NCBI GenBank assembly: GCA_947628105.1
Contig: CANQYN010000051.1
Span: 1-7,107, forward strand
Length of the DNA stretch: 7,107 nt
DNA from: an uncultured Bacilli bacterium
Lineage (GTDB): Bacteria; Bacillota_I; Bacilli_A; RF39; UBA660
Reading direction: 5' to 3'
Position numbers and translations under genes: made by a program
Shown here: positions 1-6,391 of the stretch, in pieces
Numbering within the stretch: position 1 is the stretch's first letter
Layout: every line of letters starts with the position of its first letter
Notes under the pieces: model-generated
The model's input: only the letters and a program-made list of their open reading frames with translations
The model's database searches: none
What the model was told of the DNA's origin: nothing

Positions 1-2895
1 TTTAATGACAAGTTGTAATTTATCGAATCTTTTTTCTACATGGGCATGTACTTTTATAATATCTCCTATTTTAATCATAGAATATTCTTCATATTGGATT
101 GGGAAAAGAACCATATCGATACTTCCTTCTTCATCTTCTCCCTCAACAAAACACATCGTTTCTTCTTTTTTTGTTTTAATCTTTTTTATTTCTTTAATGC
201 TGACAACAATATCGATAAATTGATCAAAATATTTTTCTACTTCATAAATGGACAAATCAATATTTCTTTTAGCTCGATATTCCGTAACAGGATGATTGGT
301 CAAATAAAATCCAAACACTTCTTTTTCATGGGCCAATAATTCACTTTTAGAATATTCTTCATAGCTTTCTAATACTGGTTTTAACGTCGATTCTTCATCG
401 AGATAAGTAATTACTTCCGCATAGTTTAAAATAACATCTAAATTTTCTATCAAAGTATGCCGATTTACCCCAAAAGAATCAAAACATCCAGCATAAATTA
501 AACTAACTAAAGTTTGTCTATTAATCGCTTTGGAGTAAGTACGAGAAATAAAATTATAAATATCTATATAAGGCCCCTTTTTTCTTTCTTCTATAATAGT
601 ATCGGCCGCCTGATTTCCAACATTTTTAATATTACATAAAGCAAAGACAATTCCTTGTGGGGTAATCTTATAATTTTTTTCACTTTGATTAATATTTGGC
701 TTTAAAATAGCAATATGGTTTAATTTACATTCATAAATATAACTTTTTGTCATATTTCCCGCACCAATGACATTAGTAAGCATATTTTTCATAAAATAAA
801 GCGGATAATGTGCTTTTAAATAAGCCATTTGATAAGAAATAACAGAATAGGCAACAGAATGAGCACGATTAAAGCCATAAGATGCGAATTTCAAAATTAA
901 TTCATATACTTCGGTGCTTACTTTTTCACTATATCCATTTCGGATGGAACGTTGAATAAATTTTTCTCTTTCTTTTAAAAGAACTTCCTCTTTTTTCTTA
1001 CTCATCGCTCTTCGTAATACGTCGGCTTCTCCTAACGAATAGGAAGCCATCACGTTGGCAACTTGCATAATCTGTTCTTGATAAATCAAAATTCCATAAG
1101 TAGGTTTTAAAATACTTTCTAGATTAGGATGATAATAATTTATTTTTTCTTTCCCTTGTTTTCTTCGAATATACGTATCGATATTTCCCATAGGACCAGG
1201 ACGATATAAAGCCAATGCCGCAATAATATCTTCAAAAGAATTTGGCTTTAATTTACGTAAAAAATTTTTCATACCTGTCGATTCAAATTGAAAAATTCCT
1301 ACGGTATTCACCTCTTTAAAAATAGATAAAGTTTTTTCATCATGAAACGAAATTTTATTTAACGATAGAGAAATTCCATCTTTTTTTAAATCTTGTAATA
1401 CATGATCGATTAACGTTAAATTTTTAAGAGCTAAAAAATCCATTTTTAAAAGTCCTAAGTCTTCTAAAAATTCCATTGAATAACCAGTTAAATACATCGA
1501 CTGTGTATGATATAGAGGAATCACTTCATCTAAGTCTTTATTGCACATTACAATTCCTGCCGCATGAATACTAGTATGACGTTTTAATCCTTCTAATTTA
1601 GAGGCAACTCGATATAACTCTTTTATTTCATGATCACTTTCAATCATTTGAGACACATTTTTATTTTGTTGATAATTTTCTTTTAATGAAAGACGAGAAT
1701 CTAACAAACGACATAATTGATCGACCGTTTTATTATCGATATCTTTCGCTCGAGCCACATCACGAATCACTTGTTTTGCGCCTAAAGTTCCAAACGTAAT
1801 AATTCCTGCTACTTTTTTAGAACCATATTTTTCAATACAATAATCGATCACTTCATCTCTTCTTGTATTTTCAAAATCGATATCGATATCTGGCATGGTA
1901 ATACGTTCTGGATTTAAGAAACGTTCAAACAAAAGATTATATCGAATCGGATCGATATCAGTGATTTTTAGACAATAAGATACGAGTGAACCAGCCGCAC
2001 TCCCCCGACCAGGCCCTACTAAAATATCATTTTTTTTCGCATAATTCACATAGTCCCATACGACTAAAAAATAATTATCAAAGCCCATTTTATGAATGAC
2101 ATTTAATTCATATTTTAATCGTTCAATATAAATTTTAGGAACTTTTTGACCAAATCGTTCTTTTAATCCTTCCTTACATAAATAGCGTAAATATTCTTCT
2201 TTTTGATAACCATTTGGACAAGGATAGACGGGAAGTAAATTTTGTTCTTCTTCCCAAATAAAATTACATTGATTGAAAATATAATGATTATTTTTTTCGT
2301 CGATATTGTCAATTAATTTTAATTCATGTCCTCTCTTTCCAATATCTTCTACAATCTTTAAATGTTCGATTGCATAAAGATAGTTTAAATATTGATAATC
2401 TTCTTTTTCTAAATAAAGTATTTCTTTCAAGTAAATCAAATGTTTTTCATCAATTTCTCGACAGACATCTCTTTGTTCTAACGTAGAATACCCTAAAAAG
2501 ATATCTTTATAAATTTTATTTAATTCAAAATATAATTCTCTACTATGATATGGTACGATAGCGATCAAATCACTACTAAAAGAAACTAAATCTTTTTTTG
2601 TTAATTCTCTTTGGGATTGAATCGTAGATAATTTTATTAAATGATGATACCCTATTTTATTTTTGGCATATACTATTATCAGAAAAGAATCCACTTTCAT
2701 CTCTAATCCAATAATTGGTTTAATATCATTCTTTTTACAAGCTAAATAAAATTCCCGAGCACCAAAAAGATTAGAATCAGTAATAGTAAGCGCTTTCATC
2801 TGTAATGTCTTAGCTTTTTTTACTAATTCATTAATTCGAATCATACTATTTAAAAGACAATTTTCTGTTTTTATATATAAAGGGACCTTTTCCAT
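1..2895 (-). CDS. dnaE: DNA polymerase III subunit alpha (DnaE), 3' end beyond window
   Basis: C-family replicative DNA polymerase acting in the cytoplasm at the replication fork. In Firmicutes that also carry PolC, DnaE typically extends primers. I translated 965 codons with no stop; the C-terminal end lies beyond the left edge. Seen in order: a PHP-type N-terminal domain; the nucleotide-binding motif GPGRGSAAGS at about residues 294-303; PDIDIDF at 335-341, whose D336 and D338 match the E. coli catalytic D401/D403 pair; the third catalytic Asp in KMDFL (D486); YRPGPM near 564; YGILIYQEQIM; a helix-hairpin-helix region; and an OB-fold from about 887 to the edge. The start ATG follows AGGAGGT with a 7-nt gap. 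The PHP domain is degenerate: Y7 and K9 replace the HxH motif and S41 replaces the His of TDH, so it is probably not a nuclease. No separate exonuclease domain is visible. The gene is divergent from rpmB. Confidence 0.97.
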   Translation of the reverse strand, partial: MEKVPLYIKTENCLLNSMIRINELVKKAKTLQMKALTITDSNLFGAREFYLACKKNDIKPIIGLEMKVDSFLIIVYAKNKIGYHHLIKLSTIQSQRELTKKDLVSFSSDLIAIVPYHSRELYFELNKIYKDIFLGYSTLEQRDVCREIDEKHLIYLKEILYLEKEDYQYLNYLYAIEHLKIVEDIGKRGHELKLIDNIDEKNNHYIFNQCNFIWEEEQNLLPVYPCPNGYQKEEYLRYLCKEGLKERFGQKVPKIYIERLKYELNVIHKMGFDNYFLVVWDYVNYAKKNDILVGPGRGSAAGSLVSYCLKITDIDPIRYNLLFERFLNPERITMPDIDIDFENTRRDEVIDYCIEKYGSKKVAGIITFGTLGAKQVIRDVARAKDIDNKTVDQLCRLLDSRLSLKENYQQNKNVSQMIESDHEIKELYRVASKLEGLKRHTSIHAAGIVMCNKDLDEVIPLYHTQSMYLTGYSMEFLEDLGLLKMDFLALKNLTLIDHVLQDLKKDGISLSLNKISFHDEKTLSIFKEVNTVGIFQFESTGMKNFLRKLKPNSFEDIIAALALYRPGPMGNIDTYIRRKQGKEKINYYHPNLESILKPTYGILIYQEQIMQVANVMASYSLGEADVLRRAMSKKKEEVLLKEREKFIQRSIRNGYSEKVSTEVYELILKFASYGFNRAHSVAYSVISYQMAYLKAHYPLYFMKNMLTNVIGAGNMTKSYIYECKLNHIAILKPNINQSEKNYKITPQGIVFALCNIKNVGNQAADTIIEERKKGPYIDIYNFISRTYSKAINRQTLVSLIYAGCFDSFGVNRHTLIENLDVILNYAEVITYLDEESTLKPVLESYEEYSKSELLAHEKEVFGFYLTNHPVTEYRAKRNIDLSIYEVEKYFDQFIDIVVSIKEIKKIKTKKEETMCFVEGEDEEGSIDMVLFPIQYEEYSMIKIGDIIKVHAHVEKRFDKLQLVIK

Positions 2896-2902
2896 AGCGC
2901 TT

Positions 2903-2909
2903 ACCTCCT
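2903..2909 (-). promoter_or_regulatory. Ribosome binding site of dnaE
   Basis: AGGAGGT on the minus strand lies 7 nt before the ATG at 2895. It is a full match to the Shine-Dalgarno core and fixes the dnaE start. No other in-frame start with a comparable site is apparent upstream. Confidence 0.85.
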
Positions 2910-2915
2910 AATTTT

Positions 2916-2944
2916 ATTTTACTATAATTTTTATTTTTTGACTA
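2916..2944 (-). promoter_or_regulatory. Possible dnaE promoter
   Basis: On the minus strand, TAGTCA (2944-2939, 4 of 6 to TTGACA) and TAAAAT (2921-2916, 5 of 6 to TATAAT) are separated by 17 bp. The predicted transcript would begin near 2909, almost at the Shine-Dalgarno sequence. The region is very A/T-rich, so chance matches are likely. An overlapping TATAGT at 2926-2921 is an alternative -10 but has no good -35. Confidence 0.35.
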
Positions 2945-2961
2945 TATTTAATAGGAAATAA

Positions 2962-2990
2962 TTGACTTCTTTTCCAGAATATGATAAAGT
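2962..2990 (+). promoter_or_regulatory. Promoter of rpmB
   Basis: TTGACT at 2962-2967 (5 of 6) is followed after 17 bp by TAAAGT at 2985-2990 (4 of 6). A TGA directly before the -10 gives the extended TGN form, which can compensate for a weaker hexamer. Transcription would start near 2997, leaving a leader of about 30 nt. That start lies after the upstream in-frame ATG at 2994, which supports translation from 3027. Confidence 0.65.
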
Positions 2991-3013
2991 TATATGGCAA
3001 GAAAAACTTTAAG

Positions 3014-3020
3014 AAGGAGG
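3014..3020 (+). promoter_or_regulatory. Ribosome binding site of rpmB
   Basis: AAGGAGG sits 6 nt before the ATG at 3027. This decides the start against the longer in-frame option at 2994, which has no purine-rich site in front of it and would place this Shine-Dalgarno inside the coding sequence. Confidence 0.9.
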
Positions 3021-3026
3021 CATAGT

Positions 3027-3236
3027 ATGGCAAAAAAAATGACTAGTAAAAGCAGTTTATTTGGAAATCGAGTATCTCATTCTAATCGAAAAATTAGACA
3101 TACTCAAAAACCAAATTTACAAAAAGTAAAATTAAATAATGGAAAAACCGTTATCTTAAGTACCAGAGAAATAAGAACATTAAATAAAAAAGCATCTGAT
3201 GCAAAAAATACAGAAGTTGTAGAGCCAGCTGCTTAA
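3027..3236 (+). CDS. rpmB: 50S ribosomal protein bL28
   Basis: Structural protein of the large ribosomal subunit, 69 residues, close to the usual 60-80. Family hallmarks are visible: LFGNRVSHSNRK at about residues 11-22, PNLQKVK, an NGKT turn, and STREIRTLNKK near the C-terminal part of the fold, matching the family's 'S.R.LRT..K' segment. The Cys often found near position 4 or 5 of bL28 is absent (start MAKKMTSK), so no N-terminal zinc site is expected. A short, partly acidic tail (EVVEPAA) follows the conserved fold. The start at 3027 is chosen over the in-frame ATG at 2994 because AAGGAGG precedes it and the mapped promoter would start transcription after 2994. The gene is monocistronic, divergent from dnaE, and closed by a hairpin terminator. 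Identification rests on motif recall, not on a search. Confidence 0.93.
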   Translation: MAKKMTSKSSLFGNRVSHSNRKIRHTQKPNLQKVKLNNGKTVILSTREIRTLNKKASDAKNTEVVEPAA

Positions 3237-3237
3237 T

Positions 3238-3270
3238 AAAAAATAGAATACAAAAAGTATTCTATTTTTT
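3238..3270 (+). terminator. Intrinsic terminator of rpmB, possibly bidirectional
   Basis: Starting just after the rpmB stop, 3238-3251 and 3257-3270 form a perfect 14-bp inverted repeat around an AAAAA loop. The core is ATAGAATAC/GTATTCTAT flanked by an A run and a T run. The 3' arm ends in six T's, as expected for Rho-independent termination. Because the repeat is symmetric, the minus strand also reads stem plus T run, so it could also end transcripts from the convergent YihY-family gene, which has no obvious terminator of its own. Confidence 0.85.
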
Positions 3271-3400
3271 AAGTTGTGCATTCATTACCATTCATTAATA
3301 CTTGTTAGTTCACAGTAAAACTATCGTAAGGTACTAGCGTAGTCTGCATAGTACATCGGTAATATAATGTACAATTATAATATGGAAATTTTCTTCTATT
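3271..3400. other. Intergenic region with small inverted and direct repeats
   Basis: This gap of 130 nt between two convergent genes has no open frame with a ribosome binding site. It contains a tandem direct repeat CATTCATTA (3279-3287 and 3289-3297) and an inverted repeat TAGTT/AACTA (3306-3310 and 3319-3323). It also has a hairpin GTACTAGC/GC(A)TAGTAC at 3331-3354 with one bulged base and a 7-nt loop, GTACAT/ATGTAC (3351-3356 and 3367-3372), and TATAAT/ATTATA (3363-3368 and 3374-3379). The part around 3305-3360 is less A/T-rich than its surroundings. No T run follows the main hairpin on either strand. It may be part of a structured RNA, a protein-binding site, or simply spacer. Confidence 0.4.
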
Positions 3401-4282
3401 CTATTCAATATTTTTTCCATAATGACTAATATTAATAGCAATCCCACAAGTGAAAATATAAGATACAAAATAAATCCATACCATTAATACAATTAAATTT
3501 GATAAACTCCCATAAAAAATATCATAATGAGCTAAATGATTAACATAATAAGAATAAATACTGGTTACTAAGCCAATTCCTAACGTCGTAAAAAGAGCTC
3601 CATAAGAAGTTCTTCTTCTTGGAAGATGAATATCCAACGCAAAACGATAAATAAATTTGACTAAAAAGAAAGCAACAAGAAAAGCAATTGGCCACTTTAA
3701 CATTAAAAAAGCAGGATAAATGGTAGGATAAACATGAGAAAACACTGATAACGATAAAATAGATTTTAAAATTCGATTCCCATATACGACAAAAATTAAA
3801 GAAAACAAAAACAATAGTAGTAAAAGAACCGTAAATAAAAATGATTTGATTCTTCTTTTGATAAAAGTATGGCAATCTACTTCATATAAAGTGTTTTCTA
3901 ACACAATGATAGAATGAGCTCCATTGGAAGCCATAAGGAAACCGATAAGAAGATATATAAAAGTTGTACCTGTCGATTGATTCGCTGTCAAAAAGTAGAA
4001 AAAAATCGATTGAATTTCTTTCGGTAAAATTCCTCCTAAATTTTCAATTAATTCAATTAAATGAGAAGAAAATAAAGAACAAAATAATCCTAATAAAGTA
4101 AGTAAAGGTGGAATTGATAAAATTAGAAAAAACGCCAAATTTCCAGGCAGAATTCTCATATCTGGACGTCTTGTAATTTTAATAAATGTATGAATAAATT
4201 CCATTGCTCTTGTCTTTAATTTTTCCTTTGTTTTTTTAGAAAAACTAAAAACCTTTTTGATATGTTTTTGTGCCTTTTTCAT
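3401..4282 (-). CDS. YihY/BrkB-family integral membrane protein
   Basis: Inner-membrane protein of 293 residues, normal for the YihY/BrkB (UPF0761) family, whose molecular role is not firmly established. A basic N-terminal tail of about 45 residues precedes six hydrophobic segments at roughly 49-71, 106-127, 146-167, 195-213, 228-248 and 259-284. Family features include NLAFFLILSIPPLLTLLG in helix 1, a basic loop LPRRRTSYGAL before helix 5, and YGSLSNLIVLMVWIYF in helix 6. An in-frame TTG at 4330 would add 16 residues, but it has no Shine-Dalgarno and lies upstream of the promoter's expected start. The ATG at 4282 has GGTGAT just before it and is preferred. The gene lies downstream of the receptor gene on the same strand but is separated from it by a terminator and its own promoter. 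It is convergent with rpmB and ends in TAG. Confidence 0.88.
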   Translation of the reverse strand: MKKAQKHIKKVFSFSKKTKEKLKTRAMEFIHTFIKITRRPDMRILPGNLAFFLILSIPPLLTLLGLFCSLFSSHLIELIENLGGILPKEIQSIFFYFLTANQSTGTTFIYLLIGFLMASNGAHSIIVLENTLYEVDCHTFIKRRIKSFLFTVLLLLLFLFSLIFVVYGNRILKSILSLSVFSHVYPTIYPAFLMLKWPIAFLVAFFLVKFIYRFALDIHLPRRRTSYGALFTTLGIGLVTSIYSYYVNHLAHYDIFYGSLSNLIVLMVWIYFVSYIFTCGIAINISHYGKNIE

Positions 4283-4285
4283 ATC

Positions 4286-4291
4286 ATCACC
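4286..4291 (-). promoter_or_regulatory. Ribosome binding site of the YihY-family gene
   Basis: GGTGAT on the minus strand, complementary to the anti-Shine-Dalgarno extension (AGGAGGTGAT), ends 3 nt before the ATG at 4282. It supports that start over the TTG at 4330. It is weaker than the AGGAGG-type sites of dnaE and rpmB. Confidence 0.55.
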
Positions 4292-4297
4292 ATATTT

Positions 4298-4326
4298 ATT
4301 ATACTTTCTTTCTTTCGAAAAAGCAA
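4298..4326 (-). promoter_or_regulatory. Promoter of the YihY-family gene
   Basis: On the minus strand, a consensus TATAAT (4303-4298) lies 17 bp after TTGCTT (4326-4321; the TTG of TTGACA is matched, 3 of 6 overall). Transcription would start near 4291, giving a leader of only about 10 nt. The -35 hexamer lies a few bases past the terminator of the upstream receptor gene, so stop and restart of transcription are packed together. Confidence 0.6.
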
Positions 4327-4327
4327 A

Positions 4328-4356
4328 CAAAAAGGATAGGAATAATTCCTATCCTT
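4328..4356 (-). terminator. Intrinsic terminator of the receptor gene
   Basis: AAGGATAGGAAT and ATTCCTATCCTT (4332-4343 and 4345-4356) form a perfect 12-bp inverted repeat around a single base, realistically a 10-bp stem with a 5-nt loop. On the minus strand the stem is followed by TTTTTGTTTG. The TAG stop codon of the receptor gene (4351-4349) lies inside the upstream arm. Confidence 0.85.
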
Positions 4357-6376
4357 CTTCTTTATTACTTTTCATATCTAAAGTTGCTTCATTAATAGCA
4401 TCATCGATTGTCTTTATTTCATCGGTAATCATGCTATATCCTGTTGCGGCTCCAAATCCATGAGATAAATCTTTTAATTCTTTATTTAATTTTCGAATAT
4501 AAGAAATGATTTGTTTTTCATCATATCCAACTAAATAAATTAAAAATTCATTTCCATCTGTTCGAACTATTTCACTATTTTCTAGTTGATTCGTAATTAA
4601 TACATTGGCAGCTTCTACGATTGTTTTATCTCCTTCTTCATGACCGTAATTATCATTAATATAAGCCAAATTATTTAAGTCGATAATAATAATCGTTTGT
4701 GGATAAATTTCACTATCATCCCATGTTTGCATCGTCTCATTCAAATATCGACGATTTTTTAAAGAAGTTAAATCATCGATATACCGTATTTTTTCTTCTT
4801 TTGAAATATCACTTACTTTTTTCTTCTTTTTATGTTTTTTTAATGTTATTCCAATTAAAATAATAAGACCAATGGATAAAATACCTGCTAATATATATAG
4901 TACTATCATATTTTTTCCTGTTGTTTTAAAAGTATTATTATCGATTGTTATTTCTTTTTCGTTGATATAAGATAAATAGAAGTTAAAGTAATCTTCTAAT
5001 ACTTTATTTTCTTTATTTTTTCGAATAACAAAATTATATCCATCATCTAATTTATACATATAATCGATTTTATAATCTTTTAATCGATCGTTCATATAAG
5101 TTTCATAACTTTTTCGATCAAGAACAATAACACTATCTTTTTGAGCTTTTTCTAATAGATGAGGTAAATTATTAAAAGTTTCTATCGAAATATCATAACC
5201 ACTTAATGAATTTAGTATTTTACTATCTTTAATCGTAGAAACTTTTTTGCCTACTAAAGAAGATAGTGAATTGATAATAACGTCATTATCAGATTTTGAA
5301 ATAATATATATTTGTGGGTCATATACATCAACTGTTTCATAATATTCTAACTCATATTGTTTTTGAGAAGCAAGATTCATAAAAATGTCAATTTTATCTT
5401 TATTAAAGTCATCGATTAATTCTGCCATATTTTTATACTCTTGATAATTTATTTCAATTCCAGAAAGATGAGCAAACTCTTGTAATATTTCTTTATTAGT
5501 TCCCACTAATCTACCAGCATTTAAAGCATCAAATGGCGGATTTTGAATAAATCCATACATATAACGTTTACTTTTAAAAGCAATTTGATCATTTTCATAA
5601 ATTTCATTTTTAGTAAAATAATAATTAGAAAAACTATCATGATAAGAATCTTCATAATCTTCTTTATTCCATTTTTTATGATACTTTTTAATAATATTAT
5701 TTAATTTTTTATTATCTCCTAAATGAAGAACAATATTACTAGGCATCTCTGTAATGTTATAGCTTATATTTAAATCAGAATGAGTTCCGATCGTATTTAA
5801 ATATAAAATTTTTGGTAATACGATTCCTGTGACTAAATTATTATTTACGGCCTTTATTAATTCTTTTAATGTCTTATAAGTTTTAAATTTAAAACCTGTA
5901 TTTGCTTTTAAATATTGATTTCCTTTTTCTAAATCTTTTTCTAACGTACCTAATGTCATTTTTTCTATATCTTCTAAATTGGTATATTTTTTATTTGTTT
6001 TAGTAACGATTACATAATTTCCATGATATAAAACAACATCATCACTTGTTTTTTCATCTGTAATAGCAAAATAATAATCTGATTCTGCTTTATTGTTAAA
6101 ACTATAAGATAAACGATTAAAAGAAAGCCCCGTATCTTTTTCTAAATCATTTAAAAAATCAAAAATAACCCCTTCTCCATCGACACTAAAAACAGGAATA
6201 TCAGTCACAATAGAAATATCGATAACATTATTTTTATGATTTTCTATCCATTGATTTTCCGCAATTGTCAATGTGGAATTTTCACTTTCATGAATAAAAT
6301 AATAATAAATGACAGATCCAATAGCAATTGCCAGGAGTCCGATAATAACGATAATACTTAATTTTTTCTTGTTCAT
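4349..6376 (-). CDS. Membrane receptor with two solute-binding domains and a GGDEF domain
   Basis: A 675-residue sensor. A first membrane helix (about 6-27) acts as anchor. Two bacterial solute-binding domains (SBP_bac_3 type, about 51-245 and 266-475) should face outside, a second helix spans 489-512, and a Lys-rich linker leads to a cytoplasmic GGDEF domain (529-672). Seen in the GGDEF domain: DDLTSLKNRR at 534-543; D566 in IIIIDLNN, aligned with the PleD metal ligand D327; N574 and D583 in NDNYGHEEGD, aligned with guanine contacts N335 and D344. The signature itself is DGNEF (607-611), so N609 replaces the second metal ligand (Asp/Glu). No RxxD inhibitory site precedes it. In each sensor domain Lys (K109, K339) occupies the place of the Arg that binds amino-acid carboxylates in relatives. 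AAAGGA precedes the ATG. The 151-residue gene ends 15 bp upstream, so the two are probably one operon. Cyclase activity is doubtful; the architecture is confident. Confidence 0.88.
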   Translation of the reverse strand: MNKKKLSIIVIIGLLAIAIGSVIYYYFIHESENSTLTIAENQWIENHKNNVIDISIVTDIPVFSVDGEGVIFDFLNDLEKDTGLSFNRLSYSFNNKAESDYYFAITDEKTSDDVVLYHGNYVIVTKTNKKYTNLEDIEKMTLGTLEKDLEKGNQYLKANTGFKFKTYKTLKELIKAVNNNLVTGIVLPKILYLNTIGTHSDLNISYNITEMPSNIVLHLGDNKKLNNIIKKYHKKWNKEDYEDSYHDSFSNYYFTKNEIYENDQIAFKSKRYMYGFIQNPPFDALNAGRLVGTNKEILQEFAHLSGIEINYQEYKNMAELIDDFNKDKIDIFMNLASQKQYELEYYETVDVYDPQIYIISKSDNDVIINSLSSLVGKKVSTIKDSKILNSLSGYDISIETFNNLPHLLEKAQKDSVIVLDRKSYETYMNDRLKDYKIDYMYKLDDGYNFVIRKNKENKVLEDYFNFYLSYINEKEITIDNNTFKTTGKNMIVLYILAGILSIGLIILIGITLKKHKKKKKVSDISKEEKIRYIDDLTSLKNRRYLNETMQTWDDSEIYPQTIIIIDLNNLAYINDNYGHEEGDKTIVEAANVLITNQLENSEIVRTDGNEFLIYLVGYDEKQIISYIRKLNKELKDLSHGFGAATGYSMITDEIKTIDDAINEATLDMKSNKEEG

Positions 6377-6391
6377 TATTTCATTCCTTTC

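Noticed and set aside
5..339. Two overlapping plus-strand open frames
   Set aside because: They lie opposite the OB-fold part of dnaE, have no ribosome binding site, and encode low-complexity Phe/Ser/Ile-rich peptides, as expected for the antisense of A/T-rich coding DNA.
2994..3026. Longer rpmB starting at the upstream in-frame ATG
   Set aside because: No Shine-Dalgarno before it, and the promoter's expected start is near 2997. The extra 11 residues would contain the real ribosome binding site, and family members begin at the MAKK position.
3310..3356. Tiny minus-strand ORFs (11-14 codons) in the gap
   Set aside because: No ribosome binding site and too short to support without conservation data.
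3363..3379. TATAAT on both strands as possible promoters in the convergent gap
   Set aside because: No acceptable -35 at 16-18 bp on either strand, and no downstream gene that would need it.
3540..3875. Minus-strand frame of 111 codons inside the YihY-family gene
   Set aside because: Shifted-frame shadow of the membrane protein, with no family features and no ribosome binding site.
4283..4330. Longer YihY-family protein starting at TTG 4330
   Set aside because: TTG start without a ribosome binding site, located in the terminator T run and over the -35/-10 boxes; the ATG at 4282 has GGTGAT before it.
4257..4463. Plus-strand frame of 68 codons across the terminator
   Set aside because: Antisense to two gene ends and a terminator, with no ribosome binding site.
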